NCBI GenBank assembly: GCA_002338715.1
Contig: DDIR01000124.1
Coordinates: 13,084-77,083 of the forward strand
Reading direction: 5' to 3'
DNA: 64,000 nt
Origin: Phycisphaerales bacterium UBA1845
GTDB lineage: Bacteria; Planctomycetota; Phycisphaerae; UBA1845
In this document: positions 36,320 through 44,798 of the stretch, in pieces
Layout of the letters: every line of letters begins with the position of its first letter
Position numbering within the stretch: position 1 is the first letter of the stretch
Translations under genes and position numbers: made by a program
The notes under the pieces: generated by a model
What the model was told of the DNA's origin: nothing
The model's database searches: none
Seen by the model: only the letters and a program-made list of their open reading frames with translations

Positions 36320-37417
36320 CTAGTTCTCGGTTTTTTGGTAAACCTTTTCCGCGAGAACCAGTTGGTCGGCGTTTGCGCTGAATTTCAACTCAGTCGGAAA
36401 CTGCGCAGTCGCGGGCCGCACGGTCGTTGATTTTCCATTGCCGAGCGGAATCGAATAAGCTTTTTTTGAGCCGGTTCTCCCTTTTGAATTCAACCGAATC
36501 TTCCCGCCGGAAATCATGGTGTAGGACAGCTTGCTGTCAAGTCGAATCTCATACTTGTCGCCGTACCACCGCACGATTTCCAAGATACCGTCGGTGCGAA
36601 ACAGAAGAACCGTACTGCTGTAATTTCCTTCGGCGAAATCCGCGCTATTGCCTCCCGAGATTTGCTCCCAGATTCCGACCACTGGCCGTCTTGGATCGTT
36701 CGCCGGGAGTTGCAGCGCATCGATCTGCGCGGAAGAAACTGCTGGTGCAACGGGAGCCTCGGGGTAGGCGATCTGGGGAGCACCGGTCTCGGAAATCCCA
36801 ACCTCTCGCGGCGGTCTTACCGGGACCGGTTTGCGTTGTTGTGAATTGGCTGATCCGTTTGAGCGTTGCCCACGATTACTCATTGATTCCGCATTGGAGG
36901 ATTTGGCATTGGAGATATTACTTCCGTCCGTTGCGCCAATTGAACTTTCTCGCTCGGACTTATGTTCACCCGCGTACTTAGGTAATGAACTGTTGAATGG
37001 TGGTGCTTGTCCCGAGTTGGCAGACGCCTTTGCATCTATCGACGCTTGGGATGATTGCCCGCCGCCCATTGAGTCGCTTGCCCACGTGCCCGTATTCGTC
37101 GGCCCCCGCTTGTTCTTGTCGCGAGACTGAGAATCGCCACCATTCGAAAAACGCGATCCCGCAGTCGACTTTGCTGACTGATTCCAAGCTGATGAGCGTT
37201 GAGAGTTGTTGACCCGGTCGTCTTGGAATTGATTGTTAGATCTCTTATTGCTTGAGCGTCGTTCTTTTGCTGCTTCATAATGCGTCATGGTGTTGCGGCG
37301 ATTGTCCAGATGTGCAGCTCGTTCGTGCGATGCGTGTTGCGTGCAACTTGCGTGGATGAGAAAGATTGCACCAAAGCAAAACGCCAGAACACTTCGCGTT
37401 TGACCGAATGTTCGCAT
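36320..37417 (-). CDS. Ser/Asn-rich lipoprotein with C-terminal beta domain
   Basis: Predicted lipoprotein of 365 residues, function unknown. The N-terminus is a lipoprotein signal (LAFCFGAIFLIHASC, lipid Cys25). Residues about 35-200 are low complexity, rich in Ser, Asn, Gln, Arg and Gly, a flexible cell-wall-spanning type of linker. A folded beta-rich domain closes the protein (about 240-365, VGIWEQISGGNSADFAE ... LLFRTDGILEIVRWYGDKY), similar in style to lipocalin-like or stress-related beta domains. It is transcribed against the GTPase operon and ends seven bases from it. It could be the outer partner of the channel module, but only position suggests this. Confidence 0.68.
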   Translation of the reverse strand: MRTFGQTRSVLAFCFGAIFLIHASCTQHASHERAAHLDNRRNTMTHYEAAKERRSSNKRSNNQFQDDRVNNSQRSSAWNQSAKSTAGSRFSNGGDSQSRDKNKRGPTNTGTWASDSMGGGQSSQASIDAKASANSGQAPPFNSSLPKYAGEHKSERESSIGATDGSNISNAKSSNAESMSNRGQRSNGSANSQQRKPVPVRPPREVGISETGAPQIAYPEAPVAPAVSSAQIDALQLPANDPRRPVVGIWEQISGGNSADFAEGNYSSTVLLFRTDGILEIVRWYGDKYEIRLDSKLSYTMISGGKIRLNSKGRTGSKKAYSIPLGNGKSTTVRPATAQFPTELKFSANADQLVLAEKVYQKTEN

Positions 37418-37773
37418 AGTCGGATTCCTAGCTTAAATAGTTGTTTGCCGATAGTGTGATATACTGTTGATGTTCAATTGCTGCAAGAAATAGGAACGCG
37501 AATCCGACCATATTGTACGATGCGTTAACTTGCGTCGATCTGGCCTGGTTGTCCTCAAACTCAATTGGAATTCGGCGAAGGGCTTGATGTGACGGCCAAA
37601 GCACCGGGATCTGCGCCAAACATGGATGCCGTTGCACAAAGGACTTTGGAGTTCACCTTTCTTTAATCGAACGTCCAAGACATGCATCGTGGACGTGTTT
37701 GCACTGCTATGAATTGAGGACGTTTGGAAAGCGGTGCCAGGCAAGTGCTTAGAATTCTCTGCGGAGTCAACCC
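37418..37773. other. Divergent spacer, nothing recognised
   Basis: 356 bases between the lipoprotein gene and the next plus-strand gene. TATACT occurs at 37460-37465 but lacks a -35 at suitable spacing. No gene or repeat was seen. Confidence 0.45.
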
Positions 37774-38865
37774 ATGCCAATCGATTTTGCATGCCCCGAG
37801 TGTGCTCACAATCTCCACGTCCCGGATGAATATGCCGGACGAAATGCGCGATGCAAGAAGTGCGGAGCCGAGATGCAAATCCCGGAATCGCTCGATTCAG
37901 CGCTTGCTGTTCTTTATGAGGAGGTTTCCCCAGCAAAGGAGCAACTGGAATGGCATGAAGATCACTTTGCGGAAGAAACGGTTCAGGAGATCGACCGAGA
38001 GAACGAAGTTGCTTGCCCCAAATGTCACGCACTCTTTTGTGTCGAACTTCAGGGTCTTGAGCCGGACGGCAATCTTCGAATTGTATGTGACCACTGTGGA
38101 ACCGAAAAGAAACTGGCCGCCTTTCAAAAAGAGTATCAGCGAAGAAAACTTAAAGCGCAGAAGCAGCGAGAGTTAAGGGCGGCTGAGCGCAGAAAAGCTG
38201 AGGATGCGGCCAAGAATTCATTTGCATTGGAGCAACTCCAATCCGCCGCAAGAGAGAGCCAGGTCGGAATAGATCCAACGTCTTCCCGGACTGGTGAGAT
38301 TACATTTGAAGGGAAATACACTCCAGACATCCAACTCCTTCATGGGGAGCAAGTGTGCGACGTGTTTGAAGCCGGCATATGGGACTTGGGATTGTTTGGT
38401 TGGATTTTCGGGTACAAACGACGGTTGGTCCTCACCACCCATCGGTTATTCAGTTTCCAGAAGAAGGTCATAGATAACCTCCTCGAGGTCGTTTGGCTGA
38501 ATCGGACCAAGGCAATTGTGGTCGGCCAGGAGTTGAGCGGTACGCAATTCACGCTTGGGCTGATCATGCTGATTGGAGTTCTCTTCCAGAATCTTGCGTA
38601 TTGGCTGAATCGATCATTGAATCGGCTTCAGCCGTTTCGCGATTCCACAGCGCTTACGATTGTCTTGTTCTTGCTTGAGCTCGGTGGCTGCCTGCTCATC
38701 ATCGTGTATTCGCGACGCAAGGTTATGCGGTTAAGTACAGGCGAAGACAAAGTCGGAATCAAACTAACTCGGATCAACACCGACGAGAGCAAGCGATTCG
38801 TTGACAGGGTATTTGCAATAATATCGAGGAATGAGTCCTCGCGGACCGGCGAGGAACGCTCGTAG
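37774..38865 (+). CDS. Double zinc-ribbon membrane protein with PH-like domain
   Basis: 363 residues. Two zinc ribbons are visible: Cys7/Cys10 ... Cys28/Cys31 (FACPECAHNLH ... CKKCGAEM) and a second around residues 81-110 (VACPKCHALFC ... VCDHCGTEKK). A charged helix follows (about 115-150), then a beta-rich stretch (about 170-250) with GYKRRLVLTTHRLFSFQKKV that resembles the bacterial PH-like domain, and two membrane helices (about 258-280 and 292-318). Zinc ribbons of this type recur in the first GTPase-operon genes, so it may belong to the same island. The function is not known. Confidence 0.65.
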   Translation: MPIDFACPECAHNLHVPDEYAGRNARCKKCGAEMQIPESLDSALAVLYEEVSPAKEQLEWHEDHFAEETVQEIDRENEVACPKCHALFCVELQGLEPDGNLRIVCDHCGTEKKLAAFQKEYQRRKLKAQKQRELRAAERRKAEDAAKNSFALEQLQSAARESQVGIDPTSSRTGEITFEGKYTPDIQLLHGEQVCDVFEAGIWDLGLFGWIFGYKRRLVLTTHRLFSFQKKVIDNLLEVVWLNRTKAIVVGQELSGTQFTLGLIMLIGVLFQNLAYWLNRSLNRLQPFRDSTALTIVLFLLELGGCLLIIVYSRRKVMRLSTGEDKVGIKLTRINTDESKRFVDRVFAIISRNESSRTGEERS

Positions 38866-39321
38866 TAAACTCTTCCGGCACCAGGCGAATAGGTGACTTG
38901 GTGCCACTGACCTGCCCCAAAAAATGTACCTAAGTCTATATAAATCTACGGCCACTCCGTATCGCCCGCTGAGGAGTGCTGAGCACGTCTCAGTGAGTTC
39001 GATCGCCTCTGGTGCGGGTGGCCCATCTCACTCCTCCAAAAGATCAACATATCAGTGCCTTCCCAAGCCACGCGGTGTGTCATTTCACGCAACGCTGTGC
39101 GAAATCGTGTATAGCTGGGCGATTTCTCGCATCGACCAATAAGGAGTCGCATGTTGTTCCCTTAGTCGCCAGACGCATTGGGCCAAACAACTTTGGCGTA
39201 ACCGGCAACTTTGGGGACCCCAAAATACCGGTTCTGCACGAAGTATTTTGTGCCGAGCAAACCTCCGTCGAACATCTTAAGTCCATTGTTTGCTCGACTC
39301 TTCGGATTATAGTACACCGTA
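38866..39321. other. Non-coding stretch at the island's right edge
   Basis: 456 bases without a convincing gene. TGACCTGCCCC near 38908 resembles the terminal inverted repeat of IS3-type elements, but no partner end or transposase is present. A perfect palindrome TTTGGGG-A-CCCCAAA lies at 39210-39224 and could act as a terminator-like hairpin; no T run follows. Confidence 0.4.
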
Positions 39322-39564
39322 CTAGCCTACCTTGGCCCTCCGAATATGCGGAGGCAAATCGCCATTGGACTTCGCCCGATGACCATATGGGTCGCCGGTC
39401 TTTCCGAATTTGTAGGCCACCGCAACGTATTCGGGTGATATCTTCACGGGAAATCCCCGGGCAATTGCGGCCCAGCCCATAGTTTCTTCATCGTGTAAAC
39501 GCACGACTTCATCAGCCCAGGCTTCGTAGAGCGGAATCTTCCAGATTTCAAACTCAATGTCCAC
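39322..39564 (-). CDS. Small protein or gene remnant, unknown
   Basis: 80 residues from a GTG at 39564, closed by an upstream stop 15 bases earlier. The composition looks protein-like (YEAWADEVVRLHDEETMGW, then AAIARGFPVKISPEYVAVAY), and the middle resembles a helix-turn-helix such as those at the end of recombinases. There is no clear ribosome site. It is either a small gene or the tail of a lost mobile-element gene; I cannot decide. Confidence 0.35.
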   Translation of the reverse strand: MDIEFEIWKIPLYEAWADEVVRLHDEETMGWAAIARGFPVKISPEYVAVAYKFGKTGDPYGHRAKSNGDLPPHIRRAKVG

Positions 39565-39610
39565 CCCGAATCCGGCTTAGGGCAGTGGCAACAATCACCA
39601 AGCAATCCAA

Positions 39611-40135
39611 TCACCTCGATGGCTTCATCGAACAGACCAGCTTGGTGCCATCGGGCTTTTCAATCTCGATCCACCACATGACGTTTTCCGGCAGCAGATC
39701 CGGGGCGACCGCATGTACGTCGTAATCGTCGTGTGACGGCGCGTATTCGCCCTTGCTGACTACTGAAAGCGTGCGGTCTTCGCTGCCCAGCCAAGCGCGG
39801 ACGATCGTTTCGCCTTTATCGTTGTAGGGCAGCTTGACCACGAGATGGCCTTCCTTGCCGGCTTTTATTTTGCCGTGGCCTTGGGCGAGTTCGACTTCAT
39901 GGTCGCCGATCTTCACCTTGCCGAGGGAAACTTCGTCGTGGGCGTGCCCTTCTCCTTTGGCGTGGTCGTCTTTGGTGGTTTCGGATGTGGCTGAGTCGTG
40001 CGAATCATTCGAGGTGTCTGTGTGCGTCGCGGCGCTGTCGGAACTGCTGCTGTTTGTTGTCTTGTCGGACGGCTTGCATCCGCATGTGAACAACAGTCCG
40101 GCGACGATGACGATGGTTGGCAAAAGCTTTTGCAT
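39611..40135 (-). CDS. Lipoprotein downstream of the metal exporter, His/Asp-rich
   Basis: 174-residue predicted lipoprotein. The start at 40135 has AAAGGAG about seven bases upstream and is followed by a lipoprotein signal (LPTIVIVAGLLFTCGC). The region after the lipid Cys is rich in Ser, Thr, Asp and His (HTDTSNDSHDSATSE ... GEGHAHDE), fit for weak metal binding, and a small beta domain follows (about 85-174, with VELAQGHGKIKAGKEGHLVV). It starts 22 bases after the RND pump gene, in the same direction, so it is the last gene of that operon. A metal-buffering periplasmic role is inferred. Confidence 0.75.
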   Translation of the reverse strand: MQKLLPTIVIVAGLLFTCGCKPSDKTTNSSSSDSAATHTDTSNDSHDSATSETTKDDHAKGEGHAHDEVSLGKVKIGDHEVELAQGHGKIKAGKEGHLVVKLPYNDKGETIVRAWLGSEDRTLSVVSKGEYAPSHDDYDVHAVAPDLLPENVMWWIEIEKPDGTKLVCSMKPSR

Positions 40136-40157
40136 CGTAGTGCTCCTTTTTTGAGAA

Positions 40158-43100
40158 TCAGTTGGTTGCGGATGCATTGTCGCGACTGGCATCCGATGTT
40201 CGATCTGTGTCGCCCGACGCGAACACACGGTGAATGGCCGCGTAGCCCGCAGGCACGACGACCAGGTTTAGGAATGTTGAGGTCAGCAGACCGCCAAGGA
40301 TTACGACCGAAAGCGGCGCCAGGATTTCGTTGCCCGGCGTGTCACCTTTCAACACGATGGGAATCAGCGCCAAGGCGGCAGTGAGTGCGGTCATCAGGAT
40401 CGGCACCAACCGCTCTTGCGAGCCGCGCACGATGGCGTCATACATGTTTGCGCCTTCCTGCTCCACCAAGTGCTTGTAGTGGTTCACCAGCAGGATGCCG
40501 TTGCGCACCGCGATGCCGAACAACGTAATGAACCCGACGAGGCTGGCGATCGAAATGACCGGTGCTGTAAATGTACCCGCACCAAACAAGCCCAGCGTGT
40601 TCGTGATGATGTTCGGCGACTCGGTCAAATAGATCGCGAGAATGCCGCCAATCAGTGCGAGCGGCAGGTTGACGAGCACCAGCACGGCGACGCGGATCGA
40701 CCCGATCGCCAAGTTGAGCAGGATCAGCATGATGACCACCACCATCCCACTGAACAGCCAGATCGTCCGGCTGGCGGATTGCTGCGCCTCGAACTGCCCG
40801 CCGTACTTGACCGTGTAACCGTGACGCTGAACGATGGGATCGACACGCTGTTGCACCTGGGCCACCAAGTGCCCGAGGTTGTGACCCTCCGAGACGTTGA
40901 GCGAGACGACGGCTTTTCGTTGAGCGTTTTCGCGGGCGATCAGGTTAGAGGCCATCTCCGGACCGATGTCAGCGACTTCCTCCAGACGAACAAGCGCGCC
41001 ACCTTGCCCGCGCAACACGAGATTGCGCAAGTCACGCACGCTGTCGCGTTCGTGTTCCGCTAGTCGCACGGTCATGGCATACCGACGAACGCCTTCGTTC
41101 ACTTCCACGACCTCGACACCGAAGATTGCATTTCGAACTTGCCGAGCGGCGGACGCGGGCGTCAATCCGTACGCCGCAAGCTCATATGGTCGATACTCGA
41201 CCGGCAGTGATTGAATCATCACTTCGCGATTGGCGGCAACGTCGCGCGCTCCGGGCAATGGTTTCAACAAGCCCTCGATTTCCTTGGCGATTGTGCGCAG
41301 CTTGTCGAGGTCGTCGCCGTAGACGCTGATGGCGATGGCAGCCGGGGTTCCCGAGAGAATATGGCTCAAACGGTGTTCGATCGGCTGACCGATGTTGGTC
41401 GTGATGCCCGGTACCTGTTCGAGGATGCGCGTGATCTCGCCGCGCACATCCTCCTTGCGAAATCCTTGTTTGACGGTGACGTCGATCTCCGAATTGCTCA
41501 CCGGTTCAGCGTGTTCGTCGCGCTCAGCCCTGCCCGTGCGGCGGGTGACACTCTTGACGCCGTCGGTCGCAAGCAGTTGCTTTTCGATCGAGGCAGCCAT
41601 TCGGTCGCTAGCCCTAAGCGATGTCCCGGGCGGTGCGAACAATCCGACGGTAAACGTGCCTTCGTTGAATTCCGGCAGGAACGACGTGCCAAAGGTGGAT
41701 GCGAGCAGCAGGGCAAGGACGGTGGCGAGAGCCGCTCCGCCCAGCACGAACCAGCGCAATCGCAGGGCCAGCCGCACCGTCGGCTCATACACGGTCTTGA
41801 GCCAGCGTACGAGCGGCCCGTCATGCGATTCGCGCTCGGTTGGCTTCGTGTGCAACAGGTAACGGCACAGCGCGGGCGTGACGGTCAGCGCCACCGCGAG
41901 TGATGCGAGAATCGAAATGACGAATGCGATGCCGAGGGGCCGAAAGAATCGCCCCTCAATGCCCTCAAGAAACAGAAGCGGAACAAATACGAGCGCGATG
42001 ATGATCGTCGCGAAAACCATCGCGGGCCGAATCTCGTTGCTCGCGTCAAAGATGACACGCAGCTTGGAATGCCGCTCGGACTCCGGTTTGGCCGCGTTGA
42101 GCCGCAAGCGGCGGAACACGTTCTCCACGTCGATGATTGCATCGTCTACCAGGCTGCCCACCGCGATGGCGAACCCGCCCAGCGTCATGACGTTGATGGT
42201 CATGTTCAGCCCCTTGATCGCGAGCACGCCCACGGCCAGCGATAGGGGAATCGCCGAGAGCGTGATAATCGTCGTGCGGACGTTCAGCAGGAACATAATC
42301 AGAATGATCGAGACAATGATGCCCGCATCGCGGAGGGCATGCATGACGTTGTCCACCGAATGCTGAATGAAATCCGCTTGCCGGAAGATGCGGCGGTTGA
42401 TTTTGACTGCGGTTGGCAGGCTTGGTTCCAAGGCATCGAGCATGGCATCGACGCGATCGGTGATGACCAGCGTGTTGGTGCCGGGCGCCTTTTGCACCGT
42501 CATCACAACGGCTGGTTTGCCGCCGTCCGCACCGGTGCCTCGTTTGAGCGCGGGGCCGAGACGCACGTCAGCCACCTGGGCGATGGTAATGGGCGCGGCA
42601 TCGTGATACTTGATCACCGTACCGGCAATGTCCGCGACGCCGCGCACTCTCCCGCTTTGGCGAATGGGCAATTCCAGTGAATCGACATCGGGCAGGTATC
42701 CGGCGCTGAGCGTGCTGTGCGCTTCACGCGCCGCCTCCACAACGTCCGCGATGGTCAGGTCGTAGAGGCGCAACTTCTCCTGTTCGACCAGCACCTGATA
42801 CTCTGGCAATTCGCCGCCAATGACGGATACCTGAGCGATGCCGGCGATGGCGAGCAGCTTGTTGCGCAGATCGAATTCGGCGTATGCGCGCAGGTCCAGA
42901 TCGCTCACGCTGCCGTCGGGCGATGACACGGCCAGCAGCATGATTTCGCCGGTGATCGATGTGATCGGCGTCATCTCGGCATGGGCGTCGGGCGGGAGTT
43001 CTTCGCGCACGGCGTCGAGCCGCTCCGAAACCAGCTGCCGGGCGCGGTAAATGTCCGTTCCCCATTCAAACTCCACGTACGCAATCGACAATCCGATGGC

Positions 43101-43358
43101 GCTCGACGATCGCACGCGACGCACACCGGGTATCCCGTTGAACGCCGTTTCGATGCGGAACGTCACGTATTGTTCAACCTCGTCGGCTGCCAACCCGGGG
43201 GCTTCGGCCATCACGACGACCGTCGGTGCGTTCAATTCGGGAAACACATCGACGGGTGTGCGCGGCAATTGATACGCCGCGAATACGAGCAGCACGACGG
43301 CAAGCACCAGCACCAGCGGTGCGTGCTCAATCGAGAAGCTGATCACTTTCTTAAGCAT
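40158..43358 (-). CDS. Heavy-metal RND efflux pump, CusA/CzcA family
   Basis: Inner-membrane proton-driven pump of the heavy-metal-efflux RND family, 1066 residues, the usual length. It opens with ISFSIEHAPLVLVLAVVLLV (helix 1) and has the two large periplasmic loops and twelve helices of the family. In helix 4 the motif is AVGSLVDDAIIDVEN (around residue 405): this keeps the acidic proton-relay residues but differs from both the Zn-type (DFG..DGA) and the Cu/Ag-type (..VDAA) signatures, so the metal cannot be read from it. Adaptor and outer-membrane genes precede it in the same operon, 15 bases away and overlapping respectively. Confidence 0.93.
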   Translation of the reverse strand: MLKKVISFSIEHAPLVLVLAVVLLVFAAYQLPRTPVDVFPELNAPTVVVMAEAPGLAADEVEQYVTFRIETAFNGIPGVRRVRSSSAIGLSIAYVEFEWGTDIYRARQLVSERLDAVREELPPDAHAEMTPITSITGEIMLLAVSSPDGSVSDLDLRAYAEFDLRNKLLAIAGIAQVSVIGGELPEYQVLVEQEKLRLYDLTIADVVEAAREAHSTLSAGYLPDVDSLELPIRQSGRVRGVADIAGTVIKYHDAAPITIAQVADVRLGPALKRGTGADGGKPAVVMTVQKAPGTNTLVITDRVDAMLDALEPSLPTAVKINRRIFRQADFIQHSVDNVMHALRDAGIIVSIILIMFLLNVRTTIITLSAIPLSLAVGVLAIKGLNMTINVMTLGGFAIAVGSLVDDAIIDVENVFRRLRLNAAKPESERHSKLRVIFDASNEIRPAMVFATIIIALVFVPLLFLEGIEGRFFRPLGIAFVISILASLAVALTVTPALCRYLLHTKPTERESHDGPLVRWLKTVYEPTVRLALRLRWFVLGGAALATVLALLLASTFGTSFLPEFNEGTFTVGLFAPPGTSLRASDRMAASIEKQLLATDGVKSVTRRTGRAERDEHAEPVSNSEIDVTVKQGFRKEDVRGEITRILEQVPGITTNIGQPIEHRLSHILSGTPAAIAISVYGDDLDKLRTIAKEIEGLLKPLPGARDVAANREVMIQSLPVEYRPYELAAYGLTPASAARQVRNAIFGVEVVEVNEGVRRYAMTVRLAEHERDSVRDLRNLVLRGQGGALVRLEEVADIGPEMASNLIARENAQRKAVVSLNVSEGHNLGHLVAQVQQRVDPIVQRHGYTVKYGGQFEAQQSASRTIWLFSGMVVVIMLILLNLAIGSIRVAVLVLVNLPLALIGGILAIYLTESPNIITNTLGLFGAGTFTAPVISIASLVGFITLFGIAVRNGILLVNHYKHLVEQEGANMYDAIVRGSQERLVPILMTALTAALALIPIVLKGDTPGNEILAPLSVVILGGLLTSTFLNLVVVPAGYAAIHRVFASGDTDRTSDASRDNASATN

Positions 43359-43373
43359 GTTCAGTCTCCCCGT

Positions 43374-44798
43374 TTAGTGTTCGTCGTGAAACGCGCCGTC
43401 GGCATGGAAGTGGCCGCCTTTTTGCGACGTGCCGCTTTGGGCCGTGGCCAGTTTCAACTCGTACGCACCGTCAAGCACGACCTCGTTATCACGCATCAAA
43501 CCGCTGTGGATGGCAACCCAGCGCCCATCGTCGACGCCCATGTCGGCTTCGATGCGGATCGCCTGATTGGGATTCTCAGGATCGCGCCGGAAGAACACGT
43601 GCGTGATCCCGTCCTTGACGATCGCGGATCGCGGGATGGCCAGCACTTTCCCACCCGTCCCCTCGGTCACGACTTCGAGAAACGCGGAGACGCCCGGGCG
43701 CATCCAAGGGCGGTTTTCAGCGGGCTTGGCGATCAATGTGATCGTGCGGTTGTCCGGATGGGCGTCGAGGCCGAGTTGAAGCTCGGCTGCCACGCTATCT
43801 CCGATTTTCAAACCCGTCGTGCGGGGTGGAGCGATGCGGGCGCTTGCCGCATTGGCGAGTTTGGGAAGGTCGGCTTGCATGCCCATCGCCCGGAAGCGAA
43901 GCTGGTCAGGCTGAACTGTCGAAAGCACAAGTTGACTTTCGTTCGCCCAGGCGCCGTTGGTCACACCGAGCAGTTCGACCACGCCGGTGGACTCGGCGCG
44001 AACCTCAATGCGTCGTATCTCGCGCCATCGCGGATGTTGCTGGGGCGAATCGGGCGAGCGTTCGATCAAGTTTTCGACTGGAATGGACAGGAGCGAGCTG
44101 GCGTTGACCAACAGTAACTCGAATCGTTCTCGGTGAGCGTTCAATTCCGCCTCAACCTGTGCCTGTCTCAGACGCAGCTCGGCTTCGCTTTCCAATACCT
44201 CGGCCAACTCAGAGCGCGTCGTCGCCAAGGTCGCTCGCGCCCGCGCAAAGTCCTCGTCCGAAACCACACCTGTGGAGCGACTTGCTTCCAATTGCTCGAC
44301 GCGCTCCGTCCAGATTGCAACCGCCTGTTCTAATTCTGCATGGTGCTGCTTGTGGGCGGCCCGCAATGGCCCCATCGCGTTGGCGCTGGCCTGCGCCTGT
44401 TCAAGGTTCAACTCCGTTTCGTTGAGCCCCTGCTGCAACTCGCGCCAGTCCGGTGAGTCGAGGGAGAAAAGAGGTGTGCCCGCTTGCACGGTCGCAAACT
44501 GGGCAACTTTCAGTTCGACGCGACCGCTGGCCATCGTGCGATACTCCCGCCGCGCTTCCGGCGATAGCTCGAAACTCCCCGGAACGCGGATCGTGCGAGC
44601 CACCTCGCGCACCTCGACACGCGCGAACGTGATGCCGAGGTTCTCGCGTACCGTTGGCGGGATGGCCACGCGGTTTGTCGGAGCATCCGGCGCGCCGCCC
44701 GCGGACTCCGCCGCACTCGACGCGGAATGTTTCTCGTTGTCACACCCCAAACCGAGCGGGATCATTAGCAGATATGGAATCATCAAGTTTCGTTTCAT
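43374..44798 (-). CDS. RND periplasmic adaptor, CusB/CzcB family lipoprotein
   Basis: Membrane fusion protein that would link the RND pump to the outer-membrane channel, 474 residues. The N-terminus is a lipoprotein signal (LLMIPLGLGC). A lipoyl-type split motif (VELKVAQFATVQAGTPLFSLDS) and a long alpha-helical hairpin (about 130-235) are followed by beta-barrel and membrane-proximal domains. The C-terminus is His-rich (KGGHFHADGAFHDEH), which suggests metal sensing or transfer. Its start overlaps the stop of the outer-membrane gene by four bases, and the pump gene follows 15 bases on. Confidence 0.9.
   Translation of the reverse strand: MKRNLMIPYLLMIPLGLGCDNEKHSASSAAESAGGAPDAPTNRVAIPPTVRENLGITFARVEVREVARTIRVPGSFELSPEARREYRTMASGRVELKVAQFATVQAGTPLFSLDSPDWRELQQGLNETELNLEQAQASANAMGPLRAAHKQHHAELEQAVAIWTERVEQLEASRSTGVVSDEDFARARATLATTRSELAEVLESEAELRLRQAQVEAELNAHRERFELLLVNASSLLSIPVENLIERSPDSPQQHPRWREIRRIEVRAESTGVVELLGVTNGAWANESQLVLSTVQPDQLRFRAMGMQADLPKLANAASARIAPPRTTGLKIGDSVAAELQLGLDAHPDNRTITLIAKPAENRPWMRPGVSAFLEVVTEGTGGKVLAIPRSAIVKDGITHVFFRRDPENPNQAIRIEADMGVDDGRWVAIHSGLMRDNEVVLDGAYELKLATAQSGTSQKGGHFHADGAFHDEH

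Noticed and set aside
39210..39224. Palindrome TTTGGGG-A-CCCCAAA as an intrinsic terminator
   Set aside because: The stem is short with a one-base centre and no T run follows on either strand, and no gene ends close by.
42981..44117. 378-codon plus-strand open frame
   Set aside because: Antisense across the junction of the RND pump and adaptor genes, which are both clearly coding.
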